Shown: in pieces, positions 1 to 9,649 of the stretch
Layout of the letters: every line of letters begins with the position of its first letter
Position numbering within the stretch: position 1 is the first letter of the stretch
From: Gracilaria gracilis
Lineage: Eukaryota; Rhodophyta; Florideophyceae; Gracilariales; Gracilariaceae
Reading direction: 5' to 3'
Assembly: GCA_030374805.1 (NCBI GenBank)
Contig: JARGSG010000225.1
Location: 496,001-560,000 of the forward strand
DNA length: 64,000 nt
Position numbers and translations under genes: made by a program
Notes under the pieces: model-generated
What the model saw: the letters and a program-made list of their open reading frames with translations, nothing else
What the model was told of the DNA's origin: nothing
Databases searched by the model: none

Positions 1-10
1 TTCGCAATAG

Positions 11-1375
11 TCGAGGCAATGTGCAAGATTAGATTACCTCACAGCAGGTCGAACTACCCACATCTACACCGATCACGCCAACCTTTTCTACATCTACGAC
101 CCGTGCGGCCAGAACCCCGGCATCGCGCGCCATACCGCTAACAAGTTGATGCGTTGGGCTTTGAAACTCAGCGCGTTCAGGTACGTGATCGAGCACGTGC
201 CAGGAGAGAAGAACGTTTGGGCCGACAGGTTAACAAGGTGGGCAGTGCAGCAGAAGGATACTGTACAATCAACCAGCGTCGGACGAGTAAGCGCACTCAT
301 CTTCGCTCCTGTCAATCCTAGCGTCCACGAACATCTGGACTGGCCTTCACTCAGCACCATCGCTGAATCACAACACACCAACAAAGCAATTGCGCCCAAA
401 AGAATCTCGAAGACCGAACCAGCATGGACAATGTCAACAGGAGAGGTATGGATCCCCGAGAACGACACTCGTCTGAAACTGCGCATTCTCATCGCAGCTC
501 ACACAGGTAAAGCTGGCCACAGAGGATTGTATCCCACCTTCGTCACCATTTCACATCATTTTTGGTGGAAGAACCTGCGCGACAATACAAAAGAATTCGT
601 TCTTACATGTTTACACTGTGTCGCAACTCAGCCCGGGACCATGGTACCCAGGCCTCTGGGGCACACACTACACGCGAGCAAACCAAACGAAGTCATACAT
701 TTTGACTACCTCTACATGAAGAAGGGCGAGAACAACAAATTGTACTGTCTTATCGTAAAAGACGACCTGTCAGGATATGTGTGGCTAAAGCCAACATCAG
801 AAGCCGACGCTGAGACTACAACTACTGTACTGGTGGAGTGGTTTGCCTCTTTCGGAATCGCGCACTACTGGCTTTCAGACCAGGGCAGTCACTTCAAGAA
901 CACATTGATGAAGCAAGTAGCAGGAGCGTTGAAAGTCAACCACCACTTCACTCTTCCGTACTGCTCGTGGAGCAACGGCACTGTCGAAGTCGTCTGTCGC
1001 GAGGTTCTACGTGCTTGCAGAGCAGTACTCTCAGAATTTCAACTACCTCATTCTTCCTGGCCGTCCGTTCTCCCACTCATACAATCCGCGCTGAACAACT
1101 CTCCAACTACGAGACTGAAACAGAAATGTCCTTTGACATTCTTCACAGGATTGCCCCAGGACTCCCCGCTGGCAACCATCGTGCGAGGCAACGCCAGAAA
1201 GAAGGTGAACTGTATCGATGCCGCACGAGCAAAAGCTCTATTAGAGACCGAACGACTCCACTCGTCATTAGACAATTGTCATCGCGAATGCGCGGAAATC
1301 TTTTCGAAGAAGCGCCGCGCCGCCGTTGAATCCCACAACCAGAAGACAGGTTATACGCCAAATCAATTTTACTGA
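11..1375 (+). pseudogene. Ty3/gypsy RNase H C-terminus and integrase
   Basis: The frame opens after a stop at 8-10 and begins with RNase H sequence (TDHANLFYIYDP near 70-105, then KLMRWALKLSAFRYVIEH). It continues into an integrase with an HHCC-type zinc-binding region (two His near residues 120-140, CLHC near 155) and a core with an Asp in HFDYLYMK, an Asp in LSDQGSHFKN and a Glu in NGTVEVVCRE. All three DDE residues are present. An upstream sequence in frame 1 (FAIVEAM) joins the RNase H only through a frameshift near 25-30, so the polyprotein is broken. The frame ends at 1375 but homologous-looking sequence continues in other frames. Confidence 0.88.
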
Positions 1376-1392
1376 AGAGGATTACGTCCTTC

Positions 1393-1820
1393 GTGGGCTA
1401 TTGCAGCGAAAAAAAAGGATCCAAGCTTAGTCTGCAGTGGCACGGCCCTTTCAGGGTCACGCTTTGCCGGGATAACTATCTTTTCGAGGTCGAAGATTTG
1501 CTCACCGGTAAAAAGGAGTGGGCACATGGACGTCGTTTGAAGTTCTTCCGCAACGCGGATTTTGAAATAACCGAAGATGTTAAAAACCATCTTGCTACGA
1601 CGAACTGTTAACAATCGCAGATTTTAAAGACATAAGGCAATCGAAAGGAAAAATTGAATTACTCATTCAATGGAAAGTGTTTTCCGACGAAGAAACAGAT
1701 TGGGTATCTCTCGAATTTTTGAGAGCAGACGTACCTGAAATCCTGAAGGAATACGTCAAAGAATGTATCGAGTCGGGCACAAAGCGTCAGCGAAGAATTG
1801 CCGGCAATATCTGTCTCTAA
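1393..1820 (+). pseudogene. integrase C-terminal linker and chromo-like domain
   Basis: From 1393 to 1611 one frame encodes the integrase C-terminal region (KLSLQWHGPFRVT, then YLFEVEDLLTGKKEW). A frame change near 1605 leads to a second stretch ending with a stop at 1818-1820. That stretch has the chromodomain pattern IELLIQWKVFSDEETDW, followed by VSLEFLRADVP and a terminal helix. In chromoviruses this domain directs integration to modified chromatin. Two frame changes mark it as decayed. The chromodomain call rests on pattern and position alone. Confidence 0.72.
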
Positions 1821-1851
1821 TAACCAAATGATACATTTGGCTATGGGGGAC

Positions 1852-2205
1852 TGTTGATATCACCAGCAATGCTGAAGCCGCAGACTCACCACAATAAGTA
1901 TTGTGGGTTTCCGTTTTAGGGAACAAGTCCAAACACTAGCCACGTAGTAGTGGATAGAGGACTACATGGACAGGTACCTTTTCAGGAAGCAAGTCCAAAC
2001 GCAAGCCACCCAATAGTGAGCAGCGCATTACGTAGGTTGCAAAACACGCAACAAGTTAGAGAATAAAAAGCCCCGCCCTCGGAGGAGGAACTCCGAAGAA
2101 CGGGAGGCAACCTTGGCAGTGTCTGCTAAGATCTTGTGCCTGCTCTTTGCGTTTGCTTGCCCGTAGAACGCGCCGGTGTGTTTCTAGCAGTGTGATCGAT
2201 CAACA
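1852..2205 (+). repeat. 3' LTR of the chromovirus
   Basis: A 354-bp segment starts TGTTGAT and ends ATCAACA, a perfect 7-bp terminal inverted repeat of the TG...CA type. It follows a short purine tract (ATGGGGGA) just after the last stop of the element. Inside are two diverged copies of a motif around AAGTCCAAAC...AAGCCACC/AGCCACG (about 1926 and 1990) and a polyadenylation-type AATAAA at about 2064. The boundary at 2205 is well defined. Confidence 0.82.
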
Positions 2206-2208
2206 GAA

Positions 2209-3968
2209 GGGTAAATCTTCGGAACTCGAATTTGTCAGGGCGAAAAAGACTCAGAGAGGATAACTCTGAGCGGCGTGTGGCTGACACTGTGGACAATGCA
2301 GATAATGCAGGGGATGAAATAACTCCAGTATATCGTGCAATGAAGAGGACTCTAACCTCTACTGTTCCACGAAGAACAGAAGTAGATTGAGTACAGAGAG
2401 CAAAGGAGGTACATGAACTGGAGGAGGAGGAGGAAGAAGACAGGGGAACTGTCGAGAAAGAAATCATGTCTTCTGTAAACTACAGAGATTTGCTGAAAAA
2501 AATCAATAGTTTGAAAGCAAAGGTGAAGAAGTTGGAGGAGGATTTGATGATACGGAAAATTCTTGTAAAGGTGGCGCAAGAGCAAAGCACAGCATTGAAG
2601 ACTAAGCTTGAGGAGAAAGAACTGGTGATTGAAGGGTCACGTGGTGCATTGAAGCAGGAGGGCAGTAAAACTTCCCGTAGCGGTGAACCCGGACGAACCG
2701 GACGAAAGAAGCATCGAATCGCTGTAAGCGATGCGTTTCAAGGGGTTGCGCGAGCAGTGTATCACAATATGTTGACTTGGGCCAGGAGAGAGACCAGTGA
2801 ACTGTGTTTCGAAGGTGAGAAGCCTTCAAGGAATTGGATCAATCGAGCTGGGATATTGGAGGGAGCGACGGAGAATGGAGAAGGGATAATTCGAAACGAA
2901 TGGGATGGTGTCTCGATGGTTCTCAAGAATCCTGTGGAGCTCCTCGCCAGTTTTGGAATGTTGACACCATCTGTTGAAGGGGGTGCGGATGCGTTGCTGA
3001 AGACCATGGTACAGAGTGAGTTGAGAGAATTGAGTTGGGAAGGAATTAGACAGGCCTTTCTCACAGAAAGATGCATATCAGAAGTGTGTGCGGATATGTG
3101 TCTAAGGCAGAGAATGAAATAGACAATGAGTGATGTTGTGGGGGTGAAAAAGAGAAATACAAGGGATAAATTGTTTTTGTTGTTGGGTTATGATCTAATA
3201 TGGAGAAGAACGAAAGTGGTAGAAGAAAATGCCGATGAAGTTGAACAGCAGCTGAGGGAAGCACAAGAGAACATCTTGCGACTTGGTGCGAATGGAACCC
3301 CCACCACGTCATGGTGGAGAAAGACACCGCTTGATCGTTTGAAGTATTCGAAGGCTAAGAATGGCGGGGATGAAATGGATACGAACGACCAGGACTTGTT
3401 CTTCAGAAACACTGTAGGCGTAGAAGTGTTGAAGGACTTCATTGCGCATCATGTTGAGGATAAAGAGGAAGGGACATTATTGGATGGCACGGTACTGACA
3501 CTTGCACGCTTAGACGCATGGATTCTGACGGTTGTCACTCTTGTTACTACTCAATCTCGGATAGGTGGGCAAAGGCAGAAACAGTTCACGAAGAAGTATG
3601 CGGAGTTATTACCTCTCTGTTTGAAAGAGTTGTTGGAAGATGTCCGGCAACATGTACAGAGAGGTTATTCCAACGAGTTCCATCACTATGGGAGTGCAGC
3701 ACATGAATGGACTGGAATGCTGAGGAATGATATGAGGGAGGCTACGATAGCGTTTCGAATGCCCTCGAGCGGAAAGATATACTTAACGTTGCGTGAACGT
3801 TTCTTCGTTGAGAATGTGAGCAAGAGAATGGGATCAGTTACAGATTGTTTTATAGGAGAGTGTGAGGAAAGGGACATGGATTTCAAGAAGATGGATATGC
3901 TCGGTTTTGGAAGTAGCACACCAGTAGGGAGAGGATTGCAACATGGTGACAATGAACAAGAAGGATGA
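2209..3968 (+). pseudogene. unknown transposon-associated protein, two in-frame stops
   Basis: One reading frame stays open from the LTR end to 3968 apart from a TGA at 2388-2390 and a TAG at 3120-3122. Start codons follow at 2466 and 3126. The N-terminal part is acidic, with a Glu-rich run near 2420-2450. A coiled-coil-like Lys/Glu region follows (NSLKAKVKKLEEDL), then a basic region (GRTGRKKHRIAVSD). The C-terminal half is helical and charged, and I recognise no family in it. It is convergent with a decayed Plavaka-like transposase whose stop lies 11 bp away (3980), so both may be genes of one DNA transposon. An accessory DNA-binding role is only a guess. Confidence 0.5.
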
Positions 3969-3979
3969 CTGGGAATCTT

Positions 3980-6900
3980 TTACTGTTCTATTTCTATACG
4001 GGGTTCTTCGGGTTCAGTTGGGTTTTGAACAGGCTCATGATAAAACCTATTGATGTAGAATCGATGTTGGAACCATTGGAGTGTAGAACAAAATGGCTGG
4101 GCTGGATAATTAGAACGAACTATATGTACTGTTCCCTGTATTGATGAACCCGGAACCATTCCGTACCAAGAGGTGAGGTGTCCTGAAATCTTTAGTTTTG
4201 AATGGGCAAGGAAGGGCACAGTGTGGTTCTGCTCATCACTTGTACCCCAACGTAAAGATATGCATTGCAAAACATTGTCCAAAGCTGTTGCGGGAAGCAA
4301 TACCTCAAAATACCGAACGAATGCCACCTCTGGAACAGGGCCCGAGTATTCGAGAACAGGCACACGAAGAAGAGCGACTACTTGAGCAACCCATGTTGCA
4401 CCTTGTTCTCCTTTGACCAAGATGGTCGAGAATTAGGGCTTCCTGCTCGGTCCGAAAGCTGGAGAGGAAAACAGCCTTTGGTTTACAGGGTACTTGTTTC
4501 TACCTAGGACGATAGAATTGGACGAGGCCTCAAAATGTCGTAGAACGGGAACCATACCACCTCTCACAACTGCGGAGTTCACGAGTGTTATCCTGATCTT
4601 CTCCGGTAAGTGGGATATGGAGTTATCTTCGAGCGTCTCCTCAACCAGGCTGAGGAACAGTGGAAGTGCTTGTTCCCCAATTTGGTCTAGAATGGAGATT
4701 GTATCATTATCCTGGAGGTCCTTCTTAATATTAGATAGCGTCAGTGAAGATGAGGAGAGCCGCCTAACGTAGTGTCGAAGTTGTCCCATGGTTATCGAAC
4801 GACCCCTTTTCGTAAATCGAGGAAGTTGAATAGAAGGTATTGGGGAAGCGTATGATGCGCGTACCATGCCTTCTTGTAGATTATCACCAATCCATTTCTT
4901 TCTCACATTTTCATGGTCGATAGAGCGAATGGTTTCCTGCAAAGCCGTTGCCGTTCTTCTCGACGTTCGCCGATAATGCCTTTTGAATAAGAAGTGGGCA
5001 TGCTCATATATCCCTGCATCGTAGTATTGGATACCTCCTAGACGTCTGATATCCTCGACGAGATGGTCAAGACGATGAAACTTCAACGTTCCAAGTCTAG
5101 AGGGGTGGAATTCGGCTAATGTTCTGGTCGTACATTGTTTGAAGGCTGTGATCTGGGCCTGGAGAGCTGAGAGAGAGCTTTCGTTCCAGTGTGGTTCTCG
5201 ATTGTACCTGAAAATGGCGCCGACCAAGTCTGAGTATTGTGTGAAGATGGTTTTGATAGGTGCTGTTTCATGTTCTCCACAACATGTATCAAAGAAAGCG
5301 CCTATGAATGGGAAACCCATGTCCACTGCTTTGTAGTTCTTTGCCTCCAGCATTCCTCGTAGACCTTCGTTGGTGAATATACCGTTCAGAGACTCGCCTT
5401 TTTCTTGTGTAGAAAAGTCTATGTGCAAGCCTCTAGCGGGAAAGTCCCTTTCCATGGCGGCGAGGATGGCGTTTGCATGGTTTAGAAGTTGCGTGCGAAC
5501 TGTTCGGAAGGAGCGCGGTGCAGCTGCTTCTATGGTTGTTAACAGCGTGTGTGACTGAAGTCGTTCAATGGTGGCTGTTTTAATGAGCTTTGATATGCCA
5601 AGATGAAGGTTGTGCAACGGCTCGAAGGAAAAGAGGCTGTAAGGAGAAAGTCCTGGGATCAAACGAAGGATGAAAGGGCTTTCTAGAAAAGATGGGGTAA
5701 GAGATACGGAGTTGGAGCGCATCAGAGAATCTGCCTGAGCTCTTCTGTCTCTAGCTCGACGGAGACGTCGTTCAAGGTCTTCTTGCTCTGCATTTTTCAA
5801 GTCTGCGGAATATGTTTCCCTTAGTCGTTTTGTCTGGTTCCGTGTGCGCAAGGAGAAAGAGGTAGGCATATCACTGGATAAAGCTGAGCGTGGCACCTGG
5901 CATCTGTGACAGGGGCGTCCGGTCTTTGTGCCATGAAGAATAGACAAAATATCCTTTGCTTCAGGTATGTGTGCGCGTAACTTGCCAACAGTAGATGGCA
6001 TACTCCATGGACTTTGTCTTTCCCGGTGAACTCAATTCCTTTCAATGCAAGGATTATAATAGGCTCTAGAATACGACGAAGGCAGTGATGCAGAATCTGT
6101 ATCCTTGCATCGCGGAGAGATTTGTTGGAAACGAGGGGCATGGCATCTGCATGTGACGGAGAAACTTTTTCGAGAGCTGTAGGGAAGTACGCAACTACCA
6201 TGAGGTCCTCGCGGATAAATTTGCGGTGTAGATGGTCGGAGAAGTTGAGGAAAACGAGGTGAAGGGCATAGGCGGTGACCGAAGTTTGCTTTAGAGGTGT
6301 TGAAGACTTATCGGCGAACAACTCCAGAAGACCTACGAAAGATTAACTGAAACTTATTTCTTGAGTATGCCAAACTATTCTGTTATCCAAGGAGCCCTTT
6401 ACCACTTCCTTCAGCTTGGAGGTGGCGTCTCTTGCGAGAGTTGTGGACATGGGATAAGAAATTTTTGCGGAGTGGGTCTGGGGGATAGAATGGACGAAGG
6501 TGTTTTCGCTGTTAGCCAACTAGAGCTGCTTGAGGAGGGTCTCAATTGGGTCTCTTGTGTAGAGAGTGGCGCTGAACTTATATCCTTGCGGGGAGATAGA
6601 GGTTCGTTTGAATCCATCGTTGGAAGCATATCGTTCGAAGATAGCGTTCTTGAGTTCCGTACAGCGCTTGGAACTGGTGATGGTTTCTTTGAAGCGCTTC
6701 TGCGAGAAGCGGGGGTTCCGAAGAAGACCAATGAGCTCGTCTGCCTCACGGTGACCAAGGTTGGAGGCTACAAAATCGAGACAGACGGTAAGATAATCCA
6801 TGTGAAGAGCGCCGAGCGACTCTTCGGAAGGTGGAGGAGTAGAGTCGTTTCCAATTGAGTTTTCAAAGGGTGGAGGAGAGGGTGACGGAGGTTTAGAACT

Positions 6901-7187
6901 CCACTCAATTTGGTCTGGTTCCGGACGTTCCGGTGGAACGGAGACCTCCATTTCTCTGAGAGAGAGAGACACTCGGCAGTATGGCAGGGAGCTGTAACGG
7001 TTTCCGGAGAAGAAGCGTTTGAAGGTGGGGCAGATAACTTGAAACGCTTGCTCCGTCGAATGCAGTGCTCACCGTATGGAATGGCTTTGTGACGGTGAGG
7101 ACACTGACTGACGTGTCTCTGAAGCGACAACACTCCTCGCGCCATGAACGGACAACCACGCTGTTTGTGCCTGCAGTAGTAAACCAT
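3980..7187 (-). pseudogene. Plavaka/CACTA-like transposase, degenerate
   Basis: Reading right to left, the protein starts near 7187 with a Cys/His finger (YYCRHKQRGCPF ... HVSQCPHRH). It continues through MDYLTVCLDFVASN and a frameshift in a CT-run near 6965. The core has PEAKDILSILHG with a CHRC pair, then LHNLHLGISKLIKT and the late block LKFHRLDHLVEDIRRLGG. The C-terminus has EVAFVRYFEV and ends in HRFYINRFYHEP. These are hallmarks of fungal and algal Plavaka-type transposases of the CACTA superfamily. In-frame stops occur at 6520, near 6344 and at 4433, with a further frameshift near 5970. No CACTA terminal repeats were found. Confidence 0.7.
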
Positions 7188-7229
7188 AATGGAGGGAAAG
7201 GCCTGAGAAAAGAGGAAGGTAACAAGCAC

Positions 7230-7800
7230 GGTAGAGAAGCGGAAGACGGAAGGACGGTGGGGAGGATGCTGAGGACAGGGGAAGGAGTGGAAAATAGATT
7301 TGAGTTTAAATCACGTGCTTTTGTTCAAAAGAAAAACGCATGGACACGTCGACCTTGACGCCACGGTTCAACTCTGATTATCTCCCACTGAAAATAATTC
7401 TGTCGATTGACAACGATATATCTGTACACTTGTCCGATCTCGGCCGACGACGCGTAAAATTCTCTGTGGCCTCACCTCCTCCATGAACTGGGATCGTCGT
7501 CCGGGTCAGCGTCCCAGTTGATGCTGATGTACGTCACTGGCTTCTGGTACGTTTGAAAACGACGTTCTCTCCCATTTTCATCCGAAGCTGACTACGTTTT
7601 CCCATTCCGCTTCGACGAAGGTGATATCTGCTCCGTTTCGTTCGGTTTCTCGAGCGCGGTGCGCAAAACATGATTGACGCTTTCCGAAACAGTTCTTTCA
7701 CTTCCTTATCGCATGACGTCGGACATCATGCGATTAGAAAGTTGAATGAACCATTTCTTAGAATCTCCTTTGGCTGAGGTGCGTAAGTTTGGGTTCTTTG
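7230..7800. other. 570 bp without recognisable gene
   Basis: This segment lies between the start of the transposase remnant and the first intron of the spliced locus. It has no long ORF or clear repeat. I looked for terminal inverted repeats of the preceding transposon here and in 2206-2460 and found none. Confidence 0.5.
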
Positions 7801-7860
7801 GTAAGGTTATTCTTCCACGCTTCATACTTCTGAACCAACTACTAATATTTCTGAAACGAT

Positions 7861-8900
7861 TCGGAACTGGTCTGTACAGAAGAGTTCGTAATGGTAAGTT
7901 TGGGAAAGCGAGGTTGGTCACTTTATGCTTCGTTTCTGACATTTTAATCGGAATTGTATTCCTTCGCAGATAAACGCTTCTCGATGTGCATCTGCGCGTA
8001 GTCTAATGGTCAGCGAGTGCGTTACGTGTACGAGGCAGCATGAGTGATTCCAAATGTTAATTTGGCTATGTTTTCATTGCGGGTTCGTTTCTTTCTGGCT
8101 TGATTCTGACGTGCACTTCATCATTTCATTGCTGAACAGGTAAAAAATTGTTTCTTATGATTCCCGTTTTGCGACTATACGAGTATGCTTATGGTCAACG
8201 GTAGCACAGCTGACCATCCGCATACTCCTATAGTCGCAGTGCCTCAATCTCTTGAATGCGTTCATGTTCTTGGTACGTCTTGTTGAAATAGTGTGTTGGG
8301 AAACGCGTTTCTAAGTATTCAAACTTGTTATTTTATCTTCTTCGCCGTTGAACACAGGTACTGTTGTTGGAGAGCGCGAGGAATGTGCCACGATGCGGAA
8401 TGGTTTTGTACAGAAGACTGCGTAATGGTAAGTTTAAACTTTGGGAAAGCGAGATTGGTCACTTTCTGCTTTTTTTCTGACATTTGAAGCGGCATTGTAT
8501 TGATTCGCAGGTAAGCCATTTCGATGCGATTGCATAAGACGTTGGTCTAATAGTGGGCACGTGCGTTACGTGTACGGGGCAGAACGAGTGATTATTAATG
8601 GTAAGTTGGCTATGTTTTCATGGCATGATGGTTTCTTCTTGGTTTGATTCTGACATTTTTTCCATCATTTCCTTGCTTAACAGGTAAAGGATTGTTTCCT
8701 ATGCTGTCCGTGTGGCGACTAGGGGAATATGGGGATGGTCAACGGTGCCTCAATCCCTTGAATGCGTTCATGTTACTGGTGCGTCTTGTTGATCTACTCT
8801 TTCTGGGAACTGCGTTTTTCAGTAATCTAACTTTTTGTTTCATTTTCTTAGCCGTTGAACACAGGGAGCTCATGGTGATACTACTGACTTTTTTTCTTAG
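7861..8900 (+). repeat. tandem duplication of a three-intron module
   Basis: The segment from about 7861 recurs from about 8394, offset roughly 505-540 bp and diverged. Matching landmarks are the TGTACAGAAGA...CGTAATG exon (7874 and 8408), the intron after it, the exon with GTGCGTTACGTGTACG (about 8018 and 8560), the intron with TTCTGAC, the exon with TCTTGAATGCGTTCATGTT or its variant (about 8250 and 8755) and the following GT(A/G)CGTCTTGTTGA donor. Splice signals are kept better than exon length. The donor at 8056 has lost its consensus in copy one, while 8601 keeps it in copy two. Confidence 0.72.
8171..8237 (+). other. 27-bp imperfect hairpin in an exon of module one
   Basis: Arms at 8171-8197 and 8211-8237 are inverted copies with about four mismatches around a 13-nt loop; the outer bases are GCGACTATA and TATAGTCGC. 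In module two only the first arm is present (near 8712), followed directly by the sequence that in module one lies after the second arm. The second arm is therefore a local inverted duplication specific to module one. Confidence 0.75.
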
Positions 8901-9055
8901 AAAGAGATAGCACTCTGATATGCCGTACGTTTCTCACAAGAGTAATACTCTACACTCCAGATTGGGAATACTGACAACTCGCTTTCTTTCCGATCCCAAT
9001 ACAGGTAAAACTAATTTCGAACGTTTTGCGAGGCGGTGAGCGCTACGTTCGATGA

Positions 9056-9238
9056 GCGAACTGACATGCGACGCACAAACCGAGTAGTACAGTATCGCCA
9101 TGAGGCGCTTCGCCTCATGGCGGTACTGCAGTTCGCAGGTCGGCTCGCATTCTCTGCTTAAATGCTCGCGCAAAGCGCCGTTCAATGGTACTGGCGAGCA
9201 CGAACCTGGCGAGGTTGACGCTCGCCGATGCCATTGAA
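9056..9238. other. cluster of perfect and near-perfect hairpins
   Basis: Three nested or adjacent inverted repeats follow the last intron. CGCCATGAGGCG/CGCCTCATGGCG (9096-9107 and 9111-9122, loop CTT) is extended by CAGTA/TACTG (9090-9094 and 9124-9128). An outer pair is GCGAACTG/CAGTTCGC (9056-9063 and 9129-9136). A second hairpin pairs TTCAATGG and GGCGAGC (9181-9199) with GCTCGCC and CCATTGAA (9219-9238). They could be a structured RNA 3' end or ends of a small foldback element. No flanking duplication was identified. Confidence 0.65.
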
Positions 9239-9240
9239 TA

Positions 9241-9645
9241 GAGCTCTGCTAATGTAGTGAATAGGAATTAGAATAGCGATTACGATAGGCATCAGATAGG
9301 TGAATAGATACAAATAAGGGAAACTCTGGTTGAATAGGAAGCATCGGAACTAGCGCTACTATTCCATAGGGTAGATGCGAGTATTCCACTTATTGAGACG
9401 TTTAATGTGCACCCAATGTGAAAACTGAAACTGCACTTGGTGGAAAACTGCGCAGTTAATCCTGGCAGAGCAAACTAGCGCGACCGGAATACCACGGAGT
9501 ATTTCCTGCGGACCAATACTGGGCGACCCAAGCAATTTTCTGCAGAACTTGGAAACGCAGCACAAGGTAGTTTTCCAAGAAATTTACTGGACGACCCTTG
9601 CCAAATTCTGAGCGACTCTCGCCGAAAACTAGCATTTAGAGAACA
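9241..9645. other. non-coding, GAATAG-rich stretch
   Basis: Several short GAATAG/GATAGG motifs occur from 9255 to 9340. An open frame runs in from the retrotransposon to 9475 but is unrelated to RNase H, so it is chance sequence after the break. No gene is seen. Confidence 0.4.
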
Positions 9646-9649
9646 CAGA

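Larger units (their letters stand above)
1..2205 (+). mobile_element. Ty3/gypsy chromovirus, 3' part with 3' LTR
   Basis: This is the right-hand end of an LTR retrotransposon whose 5' half lies before the window. In order it holds the end of RNase H, an integrase with zinc-binding and DDE motifs, a linker, a chromo-like domain and a 3' LTR. The coding part is broken by an early stop or frameshift near 8-30, a frame change near 1375-1400 and another near 1605, so this copy looks dead. The LTR end directly abuts an open frame of the next element, which suggests the retrotransposon inserted into that element. The target duplication cannot be checked because the 5' LTR is outside the window. Confidence 0.9.
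7801..9004 (+). other. intron-dense, probably non-coding spliced locus
   Basis: There is no long ORF, but at least eight consecutive stretches look like complete spliceosomal introns: 7801-7879, 7894-7969, 8056-8139, 8273-8357, 8428-8510, 8601-8683, 8779-8864 and 8925-9004, all 76-86 nt. Donors are GTAAGT, GTACGT, GTGCGT or close variants; one, at 8056, is degenerate (GTTAAT). Acceptors end in TTCGCAG, TTAACAG, GAACACAG, GTACAG or AATACAG. Most have a branch-like CTGAC, CTAAC or CTACTAAT 20-45 nt before the acceptor. The intervening exons are 14-133 nt and carry stops in every joined frame I tried. Host-gene introns here (66-140 nt) look similar. The transcript and its function are inferred. 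Confidence 0.5.

Noticed and set aside
6361-6858. 165-codon plus-strand ORF
   Set aside because: It lies opposite the Plavaka-like transposase remnant, whose frame continues through it with family-like sequence.
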